From Torreya grandis (Eukaryota > Streptophyta > Pinopsida > Cupressales > Taxaceae): DNA of 64,000 nt. The stretch lies in the NCBI GenBank assembly GCA_037957365.1, contig JARHVA010004091.1:1092001-1156000 (forward strand), given 5' to 3'. The first letter of the stretch is position 1; each line of letters opens with the position of its first letter. Positions 48,725 to 59,999 of the stretch are shown here, in pieces. Position numbers and translations under genes: made by a program. The notes under the pieces are model-generated. The model was not told the DNA's origin. It ran no database searches and worked only from the letters and a program-made list of their open reading frames with translations.

Positions 48725-51600
48725 ACAAACTGGTAACCGTACTCTAGTGAGTGAGGAGCTGAAGGTGGAATGAGAGAAAATAAGGGAAAGCAAATGAGGG
48801 TATGATGTGTAGGCTAGCCAGGAGAGGATGAAGTAGGAGTGACAAGAAAATGATTTCATAGATAAAAATAAAGGTGCAAAAGGATGGAAGAATCCAAACA
48901 TGATATGGAAAAAAAGAATATCACAAATACAAATAAGATAAAGGTGTAATAATGCTGAAATTTTTACCATAATAAAAATGGGAAAAATACAGTTTACTAG
49001 GATTTGGAAAATTTGGCACTACTTTAATTGGTGCATTGATTTGATGGGTTCTTTCATTACCATCTAAATAAGATGACATTGTGCACACTTCACAATAATG
49101 TCATTAAGAGTATATGGAGGGGGATTATTCAATAATATGGGGAATCAAAGTAGTAGAGTGGGTAAATGAGAAGTGGTGAAGATTTTAACCCTTGAGCCAA
49201 TGGTTCCCTAAAATAAATAAGAATTGAGTTTTGAGGGAATTCATAGAAAGACTAAGGTTTTTTTGAATATAGAGTGAGGAAAATGATAATAATATTATTA
49301 ATTAAATCAGAGAGTAGGTTGAAATATGAAGGAAAATAAATGGTATAAATGGAAAATTAAGAGTGAAAATAGAATAAGAATGTATGAAGATAGATTAAGG
49401 AGTTGAAAAGGAAGGTGGGAGTAATAGGTCTAAAAGAGACCAAGGAGAAAATAGTTTGGTGGAAGAGGTGACTCCTATAAAAGGTTACTAGGTGGAATGC
49501 AATTAAATTTTAGGGCTATTATAGTGCATAAAAATATGTAGGCCAGGTAGGTAGAATCAAGGGAGATTATTGGTTGGGAGGTATCACATCTCCGAAGGGT
49601 GGAGTAAAAGGGGTTTAAAATAGGCAAGACCATAGAAGATGGGGAAATAATTTTCATCCTAATAGCTGGTGGTGTTCATTCTTGCTTGTGGGTCATATGA
49701 GATCATAGGTGTGGTTGATTGTGTTATAGAGTCATAGGATCAGAATATATATCGTATTAAACCAAAATCAAATGAAAGACATTTGTAGCCATAACATGCT
49801 TTTTATTGTGATCATATAAGCTTAGAATGGGTAGAGGGTTTAAAATGGGAAAAGGTGATAGGTAGGGTGAAGGGAGTATTTAGAGAGGGATAAAAAAGAG
49901 GATCTAGGTTCAACATACAAAGGTATTAAAGGAAGAAAGGGAAACAAGGGCATGGAGGACACAAGGAAGTAGACAAGGGGATGTACATAAAAGTGGTACA
50001 ACTAGTGACCACACTCTGAGTTAGAGGTTGAATGGGAGAACATAAGGTAGATCTAATTAGGGATGATGTGAAGGTGGACTAGGAGAAGGATAAAGAGATA
50101 GGTAGATAAATTAATGAGGTTGTAGATAAAAATGAAGGTGGAGAAGGATGGAAGGATCCAAGCATGGTACTAGAGGAGAAAACAAAAGGTTGAAAATAAC
50201 AAAGAATGTCATCAAGGGATAAAAAATGAAATGTAGGAAAAAGGTAAGAAAAATAAAAGCTAGAAGATGGGGGTTGAGGGATGCACTAAAGAATGATAGA
50301 TTAAAGAATTAAAAAGGATAGGGAGAGAAGTGTGACAAGCATGAAGGGGAAGGGGAGGATTAAGAATATGGGAGGCTATGATAGGTTTGAAAATAAGTCT
50401 AAAAAAATGACCAAGTAGAAAATAGTTTGGTGATGAAAATGAAAAATAAGGAAAAACATAGAATAAAAGGAAACAAGGGGAAAAAGGAGTGAAATGAGGA
50501 CACAAAGAGGATGATAGTAGAGTGAAGAAGTAGGTGGTACTTGACCAAGTAAACATGGATGATGATAGGTAAGGAAAGGAATAATGAAGTGAAGAAAATG
50601 GTGGTATTGGAGATGAGAATGGGATGGAAAATGGGAAATGGGTTAAGAAAAATAAGGGGAAGCAAAAGATGGGTGGACAAGAAGGTGAAGAGATAAGCTA
50701 GGCAGTAATCAGCTTATTAGAAGAGATTGACAGGTTGAATGGGTGATTATAAGATATTGACAAGTTGAAAAGTGGTGAGGTGGTGAAGAAATTATAAAAA
50801 GGAATGAGATGAAAATAAGGGATGAAGATCAGGGATGATAAGAAGAAAAGGGAAGAATGGAAGTAGGTTTATAAAGCACATATACTCACAATGATGCAAA
50901 AGATAAGTGAGTATTGAGATGAAAAGAGGAAAAGTAGAATGTGAAAGGCAAAAGTTGAGAACAGATAAGAATAAAAGGGAAGTTATGGAAGGCTTCTCAA
51001 AGGATAAATACATAGGTACAAACTAGTTGTGGAGGAAAAAAGATGACAAAAAAGATAAAGGATGAAAATAAATAAAATAAGAAGAATGGAAAATGGGAAA
51101 GCTGGGAAGAGTGGAAAAATGATAGAGAATGGTGCTATATGTAAATAAAATGTGTAGCAATGGAAGAAATAGAAACATTGCAAGATGCAAAGTATGATGT
51201 GGAATTGGTGAAGAAAAGAGAGTGATAAAGAGAGTATGACAAATATCCAAGGGCAAGGGGAAATGTTGAGGATGGAGAAAGAAGACAAAGGAGATAGATG
51301 GCAAGGGTGGTAAGAAGTAGAGACAAGGACCAATAACATTAAAAGTTTGTGGGGAAGAAAGAAACAAGGCATGCATAAGGAAAGGGTATTAGTAGGCCAA
51401 CTAAATAGAGTAGATGGTGTATTGAGTAGAGATAAGAGAGGCAAATGAGGAAGGCTATCAATCCTTGTGTTAAAAGAGATTGACAATCTAGAAAATTAGT
51501 TAAAAGAGATTGACAAGCTAGAGGAAGGGACATGATAAAGATATGGGCAGAGAAGTGGAGGAAGAGATATTAGGTGAGAAGGGAAACATAAAAGAATGCA
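48725..51600. repeat. Purine-biased U3 block with two long internal units
   Basis: Over almost 3 kb the plus strand is strongly enriched in A and G (runs such as GGAGAAGGATAAAGAGATAGG), and the minus strand in C and T. Units near 48725-49460 and 49995-50700 share landmarks (GTGACCNNACTCT, GATGATGTGNAGG, AAAATNAAGGTGNANAAGGATGGAAG, TCTAAAANAGACCAAGNAGAAAATAGTTTGGT), giving a period of about 1.27 kb. A smaller word, AGAGATTGACAAGNT, repeats at 50718, 50757, 51476 and 51507. Long hydrophobic-looking open frames on the minus strand (Ser/Leu/Phe/Pro-rich) come from the pyrimidine bias and differ between the two LTRs. Confidence 0.7.
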
Positions 51601-51620
51601 AATAAGTTGAACTCAGTAAC

Positions 51621-51670
51621 TGAGCACTACCTACATAGTCCAGAAAGACCTCAAGCCAATGTATTTCTCC
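51621..51670 (-). repeat. Dispersed hairpin motif, copy 10 (giant LTR)
   Basis: Short variant on the minus strand: GGAGAAATACATTGGCTTGAG, GTCTTTCTGGACTATGTAGG, TAGTGCTCAG. In frame: GEIHWLEVFLDYVGSAQLL. Confidence 0.8.
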
Positions 51671-51862
51671 TAGCACTAGGGGGAAAACTAAGATGAATTA
51701 TTAGATGGTGTTAAAACATAAAGATGCTTAAGAAAGAAAATCAAATATCCTTTGATGTAGGATGCCCTAAGAAAGAGGGTGATGTTAGCAATGGAAAGGG
51801 TGAAAAGAAAAATGGGATGGAAATGGGTTGTTAGTGGCTGAGCTACCCTTAGGAGTGAAGTA

Positions 51863-51901
51863 ATGCCTACATATTCCATGGACATCAGGATAATGTAGTT
51901 C
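51863..51901 (-). repeat. Dispersed hairpin motif, copy 11 (giant LTR)
   Basis: Compact variant on the minus strand: GAACTACATTATCCTGATG, TCCATGGAATATGTAGGCAT. The stem is a near-palindrome, TCCATGGA. It lies 190 bp from copy 10. Confidence 0.75.
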
Positions 51902-52645
51902 AATAAGATGGGTGTTAATGTTGTTTTGATTTTTCTCATGGTTGGGCTTATGATGGATGATAGTGGTAACACACAAGTAGGTTAGACAACCATACTAGAT
52001 GTGAGAAAGACACCAAAAATTAGGAGATGTAGGCATAATAGAATACATGACTCAAAGATGAGAGAATAATAAATGAGGTATAATGCCTATTTATTGGGAA
52101 AAAAAAAAACAAACAAAACCCAAAGTTATATTGACTTAAGGAACATAAGCCTTTTGAATGCTTCACATTAGTGTGAATTGATTTATAAAATAAGCTATTT
52201 AATCACAAGGTGTCAACTAAGCTTGAAATCCTTTGATTTACAGATAGTTTACAAGGAATATGGGTAATAGGTGGTTTTAAGGGTGTTGGGTGATATGTAT
52301 GGTAACCTTATGTGGGCTATTTTTCACCTTCTATAGGTAAACTAAGAATGGTAATAGATGAGTCCATGTCATATGCTAGATGTGGATTGATCAATACAAA
52401 AAGCATATGTGTGAAATCTGATTACAGCTTCCACCTTATTATGCTTCTTGAGAGATGATTGTGGCTTTAAATATTATTTATAATTTTCTTTGATTGTGAT
52501 AGTGGGTCTTTTTATTTATATATGGGAGGCTCATCAATGAGGTAAGCATCTAAGAAATTGCTATGCTTTTTGACAAAGTTAACCTAGCAATCCTTCAAGG
52601 GAGTGGTCTAAGTTTATTGGCTTTGTTTAGTGTTCTTGATAGCTA

Positions 52646-53889
52646 TCCTTCAAAGGATCATTATACCTTTAGTTTAAGAAATTTATATTTTTATTGTGTT
52701 TTTTGGCAGCTGTCCTTCAAGGGAGTAGTTTTTAATGCTAGAGATATGGACCCAAGCAATTTTGTGATATCTTAATTATGTTTTGGAGGTAATGTTTTTA
52801 GATATGGATAAGACTAATTAGGTTAAAACTTTTAACATTATAAGGTCAAACCTTTAACATGAGAAGGTTAAATTATAAATGATAGGAGGTCGTTTGAGAG
52901 ATAATGACCATGGGATTTCATCTTGCTAGCGTCAAAAATTATCCATGACAATCATGTTATGGGTAGAGCCATGGTACCATATTTAGGATTAGGCTATGAC
53001 TGTGATGATTAATCACATGGTTCTATATTTTAATTAATTTTCCTCAAAAGGAGAGGAGGAGGATGGGTGAAGGTTAAAATCTCATAATCAAGGGATGAGC
53101 TTAAGTTAGATAAAAGCAGTGAGCTCAATCCTTCTTTAACAAAAAAAATGGGTGTAAAAGCAAAGAATTGAGAGGTTCAAGTTTTGGTTTTCCATAGAGA
53201 GAGGAAAAATTATAAGATCCTAATCCATAATTATGAGTAGTGATTTAGTTTCCAATCCAATTGAAAGCAAACTTGCCTCATTTACTCTTCTCCATGTTGG
53301 TCACATTTTGGTTTTCCTTTAGGATGAGGTCTCTAATATTGAATTTTTGAGGTTTGAGGTAAGGTGGTTAGGTTTGATGGATAAGGATGATCTATAATGA
53401 TTTTATGGGAGAATTTTAATCCTAAATAGGTTGGGTGGTGTCCAAATGGGTTTCCCTAATTTGATATACCAACTTGGTCTAATTTGGGTTGATGGATAGG
53501 TTTGGTTCATAGATTGAGGCAAAAAAGCCAAGGGTTAGTTCAATTAATGGTTATGGTATGGTTGAAGTTAATAAATGGTTAAAGCCTTATTGATTGAAAT
53601 TTTCCCCAGTTTACTCTTTGTATCAGGGGGAAAAAGATCCCAAAGTGAAGGTGTTTATGGTGGGGTTCAGTTAGAATGTTGGGTTTGAAGGGTATGTCCA
53701 TGGAATGGAAACTTTAGCCTTTCCCTTATCCTTTTATTGGAATTGAGAGTGGGTGACCCTATGGATGGTTTGGATAAAAGGAAGTGTTGGTTGAGCTTGT
53801 TTATTTGGTTCCTTCTCACTCTTAGGTGATAATGGGGTAATATGAAAGTTTTGGGTAGGTTTGGTAGATGGTTAGGTTGGTAATGAGAT
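52646..53889 (-). other. Giant element: 3' part of interior, no pol seen
   Basis: No protease, RT or integrase motif in any frame of either strand. AGCTATCCTTCAAAGG and AGCTGTCCTTCAAGGGAGT (52640 and 52708) repeat a word of the LTR (52590), so the LTR edge or a short duplication lies near here. The polypurine tract could not be fixed. Confidence 0.5.
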
Positions 53890-54115
53890 CAAAGGAGGTT
53901 CATTTGATAACATATTACCCTTTTTCATAAAGCTGGTGGATAATGGTTTTAATAGCCTTGAAATGCTTTGTATTGTGGCCAAATATCCTATGGTGAGAGT
54001 GCACATGGTGGTCATTATACCATAATGGTTTTAGGTATGAAGGGTCAAAAGTTTTTATAGGGTCAAAAGGATTGGTAGGTGGTAAGGTTAAGGAAGATGT
54101 TTTCGACAACCTTTG
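53890..54115 (-). pseudogene. gag zinc-knuckle module 2, giant element
   Basis: The minus strand reads PLWYNDHHVHSHHRIFGH, then NTKHFKAIKTIIHQLYEKG and NMLSNEPPL. It parallels module 1 position by position: (K/P)xW(F/Y)N...V(C/H)xxHxxxGHxxxxCxxLxxxIxxLYE..MLSxEPPL. The first Cys of the knuckle is His and the last is Phe, so metal binding would be lost. It lies about 362 bp downstream of module 1 in another frame. Confidence 0.75.
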
Positions 54116-54134
54116 TAAAATCGTTGAATAGGAT

Positions 54135-54560
54135 TCATGAAAATGTGTTGGAGGTGATAGGTTTTTTGGTTTTGGGAGCCTTCCTAAAATTAGTTTTTAC
54201 TACAACAGTTATGGTTAGTGGGGTAGTTTTGGTTTGTTGATTAGGTTGGGATGGATTGGTTAAGGGAGGTTCATATGATAACATAGTATCCTCATATAAT
54301 TTTTGGATGAATCCTTGAAGATATTTGCAATTCTCTACGTCATGTCCATGTGTCTTATGGTATGCACATACTAAGCTTGAATTAAACCATTTTGGTTGTG
54401 GATGGAGTATCTGATGATGGGGTCGAGGTAGTGATAGGTTTGAGGGTGGATTCAAGTGAAGATAAGGGTTATTGTTTGTTTTGATAGGGGAGGCCAATAT
54501 GATGTCAAAAAGTGGCTTAAGATTGGGTTGAGAATTGAAATCTAGGATTTGTACTAGCCT
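54135..54560 (-). pseudogene. gag zinc-knuckle module 1, giant element
   Basis: The open stretch at 54135-54497 has a Pro/Asn-rich approach (NNPYLHLNPPSNLSLPRP), then PKWFNSSLVCAYHKTHGHD and VENCKYLQGFIQKLYED, TMLSYEPPL. This is the gag knuckle typical of plant Ty3/gypsy elements (WYNPxAxCxYHxxxxGHxTExCxxLKxxIQxLIxxG), with Cys, His and Cys present in a C-x2-H-x3-GH-x4-C spacing. Sequence before it (DFNSQPNLKPLF, plus near 54520) continues in frame. It would bind element RNA during packaging. Confidence 0.85.
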
Positions 54561-55690
54561 AGAAAAGGGCTTGTAGATAGGTTTGGTTCCATGATCATTG
54601 ATTTAAAATATTAAAACCTTGGGTGGAGAAGAGGGAATGGTTTCCCCATCTATGTTTTTGGTGGAATTTTAAAAATTTAGAGAAGATGTTTCTTCCATGG
54701 ATGGAGTGTATAAGGTGACCTCTTCTAAAGTAATGATTTCCGAAGGAAGATTAGGTGAGTTTGTGGTGGGGGAGGAAGGTGTAATCATGTCAAGTGAAAG
54801 GAAGTGGTTGCTTCCTTTGTTTGGTCATCCAAAGAAATGGGAAGTGATTTCCCCACTTTAATGAGTGGGGTGGAAGAAGTAGTAGTAATTGGTTTATCAA
54901 TAACAACATTGATCATGTGCACCTCATAAGTGTGAGGTGATTATGGTTGGCTTTGATTCACTAAAATGTGAATTGGAAAATATTGTTTGGTTTCATTAAT
55001 TATGGTTTATATGAAAAATTTTAAAGGTTATACTTTGTTAACAAGTGGATCAGTTAAGGTTGGTGTTATTATAATTTCTTCAGTTGTAGGTTTACTAAGG
55101 GCCAAAAGAGGGTGTACCAATGTCTCAGTTATCACATTAGGGTGTGAAACTATTTGAAGGTTATTTGGTTGTCTTGAAGAGGCTAGTTGGTTTGATAGAT
55201 TAAAAGGTTGGTTGGGTTAATAGGTTGATTGATTATTTAAGGGTGATGAAATTGATTGGGTTAATAAGGTGGGTTGAGGTTGATATGATGGTTAGGGGAA
55301 ATGGCCTAAGCTTTGACAAGGTTGAGGTGATTGAGATGATATATGTTGATAGGTTATTAGTTGGGAATGATAATAATTAAATGGATAATGATAGGCCATT
55401 GGTTGGTTGTAAGTGAGGTTTGATTTATCATGGATACTAGAAATAAATGGCCTATGTTTTGAATCTAATCTAGCTATCTGACATGTTATCACTGTAACAA
55501 ACTTCGGTGGTAGTTCAGGTAAAGGTTGATAGTTTGATGAGTTATAGGTAAGGTTAAGTTGATTTTAGATAGTTTTGGGTTGGTTATAGATAAGTTTGTG
55601 TTGGTTTTAGACATGATTGTGTTGGTTGTAGATAAGGTTGGGTTGATTGTTTGTAAGGAAAGGAACATAAGTGGCTTGTAATGCAATGTA
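54561..55690 (-). pseudogene. gag N-terminal region, giant element, decayed
   Basis: Short open stretches at 55292-55492 (His/Gln/Pro/Tyr-rich, with YNQPMAYHYPFNYYHSQL) and 55489-55686 (Asn/Thr/Leu-rich, repetitive) fit the low-complexity part before a gag knuckle. The capsid core could not be recognised. Stops are frequent. Confidence 0.5.
55545..55665. repeat. ~28-bp minisatellite GTTGTAGATAAGGTTGGGTTG
   Basis: Four to five units with GGTTNTAGANAAGNTTGNGTTGG, at about 55545, 55566, 55590, 55612 and 55635. The NPTLSTTNT/NLSITNPKLS/INLTLPIT peptide repeat on the minus strand mirrors it. Confidence 0.7.
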
Positions 55691-56721
55691 CAACTTTAAG
55701 GTGAAGGATTGTTCTCCAAGATCCTAGAAAAGTTAGGACCTCTAGTAGAGAAAATATGAAACCTCAAAATTGAAAAAGGTAGTGGAGAAGAGGTATTGGA
55801 AAATAGGTTCTTGGTTGGTTTGATTCTTTAATTTGTAGTCTGGTAAAGACTATGTGAAGAATGAAGAAAAATGAAGCTCACACCTCAAACAAGAAGTAAA
55901 CAAAAGAAAATATTCAAGGTAATCAAAGGATAAAATAAGATAAATTAAATCATAGAGTTTGAATTATCTCTCTTTTGGATTGTGCCTTCAAAAGTATGAA
56001 GAAGAAATATGGTTTGTAAAATAGGTCCTAAACAAGGTAGTCTATGTTTGGTTTTGGGTTGTGTTTAGGTGCTCAAGAAGAAGTCTATATTGGATTTCAA
56101 TATGTGGCTTGGTACCCTCACTTAATGATCCTATAGATAATGTGGGCACTTAGCCAATATATACCAATTTACAAGGCTTATACTCATCTAGAGACCTGAG
56201 TTGGTTATCCCCTTGGTGATCAAATCCAAGTATAATAGCCAGGAGGGGGTAAGGTGATCTACTAGGTGGTGAAATCCAAATTGGGCCTTTTCTCAAGTGT
56301 TTTTGATGTTTAGTTATGCAATTGGTTTGATTTTTGTAACATTTGTGATTCTATTATTAATGTTCTTAATTAATTATACTATGTGAGCTAACCAACATAA
56401 GCAAATAATGGATGCAATTAATTTTAACCAAAAGGAAATTCTTTGATTTCTTTTTAAAAAAAAAAAACTATCTATGTTACTAAATGCAACATGAAAATGA
56501 AATCCTAATCCTAGGATAAATGTTTTTTTTGATTTTATAAATGCAAGAGAAAAATGAATGATAATTTTCTTTTTTTTAATTTTCTAATTTTTAGAAAGAC
56601 TAAGACGTACATTTTTAGAAGGAAAAAAAATGTTTAAATTTTATAAATGAAATGTACAGATAAATGACATTTTACTAATTCAAATAAATTTCCTAAAACA
56701 TCTACGAACCCAAAAAAAACT
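55691..56721 (-). other. Giant element: 5' leader between LTR and gag
   Basis: No coding signal. AT-rich with several poly-T and poly-A tracts. ACCTCAAACAAGAAG near 55885 and TTCTCCAAGATCC near 55715 belong to no repeat I could define. Confidence 0.5.
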
Positions 56722-56750
56722 CAAGGGTCCCAGCACTGGGTGTGACAAAA
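56722..56750 (-). other. Candidate primer-binding site, giant element
   Basis: On the minus strand the LTR's CA is followed by TTTTGTCACACCCAGTGCTG and GGACCCTTGAG. The spacing and GC-rich character stand out in this AT-rich DNA, and TGTCACACCC...TGGGACC is loosely like the Tat TGGCGCC...TGGGGCC type. The tRNA cannot be named with confidence. Confidence 0.5.
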
Positions 56751-57690
56751 TGTTTCTATCTAATATTTGCTTTTTCCTAAGTGTGAAAAGAAGAAACTAG
56801 TTAAGAAGGGTGTGGAAGAATACCTTTTGAATGTGTGCATATTTAGTCCAAGTGATTGTGGAGATCTCATACTTTTCTTGGGAGTATGACTTACAAATAA
56901 GAAAATACTACAACAAAACTTGTGTGTTAGATAAGTATTTGGGTAGATTGCTTAGCGTGAGCTAGATCCTAGAAGCAAAAGGTTTCTAGGAGGTTGTAAA
57001 CCCACCTACTTTAAGAACATAAGTTGGAATAATAAAATAAGTATTATTTTATTAAATTACATCAAACTGAAATTAAAATCAACAAACAACTAAATTTTAT
57101 ACAAGATAATTAAATGCTTTGCTAAAAATAACTAAAATAAAGCAATAGTTTGATTAATACTAGTGCTAAAAATTAGCTAAAGCAAAGTTGTGGTTTTGGT
57201 TTGGTAATTTGACAAGGGTAAAAAATAAATTGTGGTTGGGGTTGGTAAATTATTGAGATATTAAAAAGGTAAAGGGTAAATGGTTGAAAAAATAAATAGT
57301 CAAGATGGCAAAAGGGGTAAATGTGCAAAGGGTAAATGGATAAGGATGGAAAATGGGCAAAAGTGGAAATGGAAAATAAGAGGTCAAGGGGTTATGGTTT
57401 AGAGCTCAAGAAAGAAGGGGAAAAAGGATGGAATTAAGAAGTCAAGAGGGAACAAGTGAAAGAGAAGGGAGGAGATAAATTGAAATCACAAAATACTAAG
57501 GTTACCTTCCAAGCTTGAAGAAGAATGGTTGTTGATAGTTGATGAAGACTTGAAGCAATTTAGTAGAGTTCTATTACTTGAGCTCCTTCTATTTAAGATG
57601 ATGACCTCCTTGATGATACCTCCAAACCTACAAGATAAAATTATACAACCAAAGACTCGTTTACCACTCTCCTTTAGGTGAAGGAGAGGG

Positions 57691-57703
57691 GGGTATTTAT
57701 AGC
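57691..57703 (-). promoter_or_regulatory. TATA box, giant LTR right copy
   Basis: GCTATAAATACCC on the minus strand. This copy sits in the 5' LTR and would drive the element's RNA, starting near 57660. Confidence 0.7.
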
Positions 57704-58340
57704 ATTTGTTGTCAAGAACCATGCCAAAACAGGGAATAGTAGAAGTATGGCACCATTTTTCAAGTGGGCTCATAAATGAAAAATGGGGTAAAGGTAGTGG
57801 GATTCCCACCTTATTGATTTTTCTCACACCTTGCACACGAGTCCAATTTAGAGTGGGAATCATGCACATGGGCTCCAATAAGGTCAAATGACTTTTTACC
57901 AAGCTAATTTGTCTTTTCGATAAGTGCCTGATGAATTTTATCACCATTATCTATGTGGGTGCGTGAGTGGTCATGAAATACAAAGGGGTGAGATTACCAC
58001 TTAGATCATATGTCTCCCACTTGGTTGGTTTGTCTGCCAACTTGATAAAGAGTCCAAAATGGAGATTGAATCATGCACATGGGCTCATATGAGTCTAAAA
58101 GAATTTTCACCACCTTCTCTCATCTTTTTCCTAAGTACTTAAAAATATTCCCCATGAATTTTGGCACCATTTTCCAAGTGTGATGAGGAGAAATTTGAAA
58201 TACTTCCAAGGGGGACCCTTGTGGTGCTTAATGATGTCATTAGGTACCTTGGATGAGGGTCCCAAGTGGGGTATGATGTCCCACTTTAGTACACCTCATT
58301 TTAAGCCATGTCACTTGCCAAATCACTAGCTATATCACCT

Positions 58341-58470
58341 CCCATGTCACTTGCCATGTCACTTGCCATGTCACATGCCATGTCATCATGAATTGTGATT
58401 GTGGGTCCCATAGTGAATAGTACTTTTGAATATTCTTTTTTGAATAGTGATGGGAGAATAGTGACTTGGT
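58341..58470. repeat. CATGTCAC and GAATAGTGA arrays, right copy
   Basis: CATGTCACTTGC-type units at 58343-58385. GAATAGTGA-type words follow at 58390, 58414, 58440 and 58456, one fewer than in the left copy. Confidence 0.7.
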
Positions 58471-59217
58471 TAGGTTAAGAAGGCATAGGTTGTCTTTGGG
58501 GGTTTTTAAGGCATTCATACATATAGAAATACATGTGTATAGTATTTTAATGTCCAAATTTCACCCCTTTTATTATGAAACTTTGAATTAATAAGCTGCA
58601 AAATAAAAAGTGATCACTTGGTCAGAGGTCAGGATGCCCTGAGTATGGGAAGAGGTGTTCCCCCTTAAAATATAAGTTGATGAGGGAAATTAGAATGAGG
58701 TGTGGGTTTTATAAGTAGTGGGTGGTGAGTTACTAGGGTAGTGTAAAAAGGGTTGGGCATTTGATACATAAACATGTGCATAAAATGTGATTAAGTGTGA
58801 TAACCAAGATCACACACAAATAAAAATTGCTAGTGTTGGTAAAATAAGGGTCAAATTTTAAGAGAAAAGTGACCAATGTACCACATGACCATAACTATGG
58901 TTGGTTACACTTGTTAGACTCTTATACAATTATAATGTTTTGATGAGTATCTAAATTCAAAAGTTCTCCCTTAAGAACATAAATTGTTGGGTCATAAAAA
59001 GGGGTGGTTCAAATTCAAATGTTCAACATGGAAAAAATGGTTAGTGTGGTCAAAAGGACCAAAGCAAATATGTCACAAAATATTTAAATATATTATGTCA
59101 AAAATGGCCAACATCGAAGTGGACATGGTTGAATGTTTGGGTGGTTGTTTGAAGTTGGTCTACAAGTATTTTTGGTAGGGGTGGCCAAAATGAATCCATA
59201 TGCACTAGGAAAGTGGA

Positions 59218-59282
59218 TGTTTCCTACATAGTTTCATGGATATGATCTCAAACAAAAAATTTAGGCTGAATGTAGTTCTACC
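59218..59282 (-). repeat. Dispersed hairpin motif, copy 12 (giant LTR, right)
   Basis: Partner of the copy at 47958; it keeps GTAGAACTACATTCAGCC and the ATCCATG insert. Confidence 0.7.
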
Positions 59283-59999
59283 ATGGTGTTCAAATTAGTT
59301 GTTCTAATTGAGGTACCACACAGTTTGGTTTGGGTTTTTATGAAGGTAATGGTGAGGTTTCATGGTATACATTGGCAATCAATCATAATATTAATCGCAC
59401 ATGCATTAGGAGGAGAAGATATAGATGGGTAAGATAGGATAAATAAGAAGTGAATTCAATACAAATCATAACAAATGCCCTTCAATGGAGTAAATCCAAA
59501 GAAGATGTTCCTTCATGAGGAGGCTATACCTTCTAAAATTGTGTAAAGGTGTAGGCATAATGATAGTGGTTATTTCTACATTCCAAAGTTTATGATAAGG
59601 GTTGCTATCATGATTTTCCAAGTCACGATGGCAAAAGGATGGCATCATTATGAGTCAAGTTTTATTGGTTATAGAGGAAAAAGGGATTCTAAATATTTTC
59701 TTTGAAGGCTTTGTAAATTTTGGTAGATAAAGAATTAATAGAATGCACCTTATTTATGAGTGGTATAATTAGGTTATGGTGAAAGGTTTCCATGTCCTCA
59801 TCCTCTACCATATGATATCAAGACTAAAAACTTGGGGGTTCTAGTAGGTGGAAAATGAGACTACCAAATGGTTATCTAATTGGTTTGGTAGAAATGGTGG
59901 ATGAGATTGCCTAGGATGTAATTAGATGATTGATTTGCCTATGCAAAAAGAATCCATAGCCATAAATAATAATGTTCAAGAAATACAAACTGGTGACCG

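Larger units (their letters stand above)
45426..52645 (-). mobile_element. Giant 3' LTR (left copy); right edge unresolved
   Basis: Matches 56751-64000 with an offset drifting from 11325 to 11355. Identity is about 80-92% by eye, with a few indels of up to ~100 bp in the right copy (near 60850 and 61290). In minus-sense order: U3 with the purine/pyrimidine-biased 3-kb block, hairpin motifs, CATGTCAC and GAATAGTGA arrays, a TATA box at 46392, then about 940 bp of R-U5 ending in CA at 45426. The repeat may continue past 52645; a clear polypurine tract that would mark its end was not found (a weak candidate is TTAAAGAAGGAT on the minus strand near 53130). Confidence 0.7.

Noticed and set aside
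50260..51533. Several long, hydrophobic Ser/Leu/Phe/Pro-rich open frames on the minus strand, up to 167 codons
   Set aside because: They overlap in all frames and come from the pyrimidine bias of this strand. The second LTR has different frames in the same place, and no family resemblance is visible.
45426..56750. Reading the two giant repeats as a plain segmental tandem duplication
   Set aside because: Not excluded, but the exact TG edges, the adjacent primer-binding-like site, the TATA boxes and sense-oriented gag favour an LTR element. The missing right edge keeps this open.
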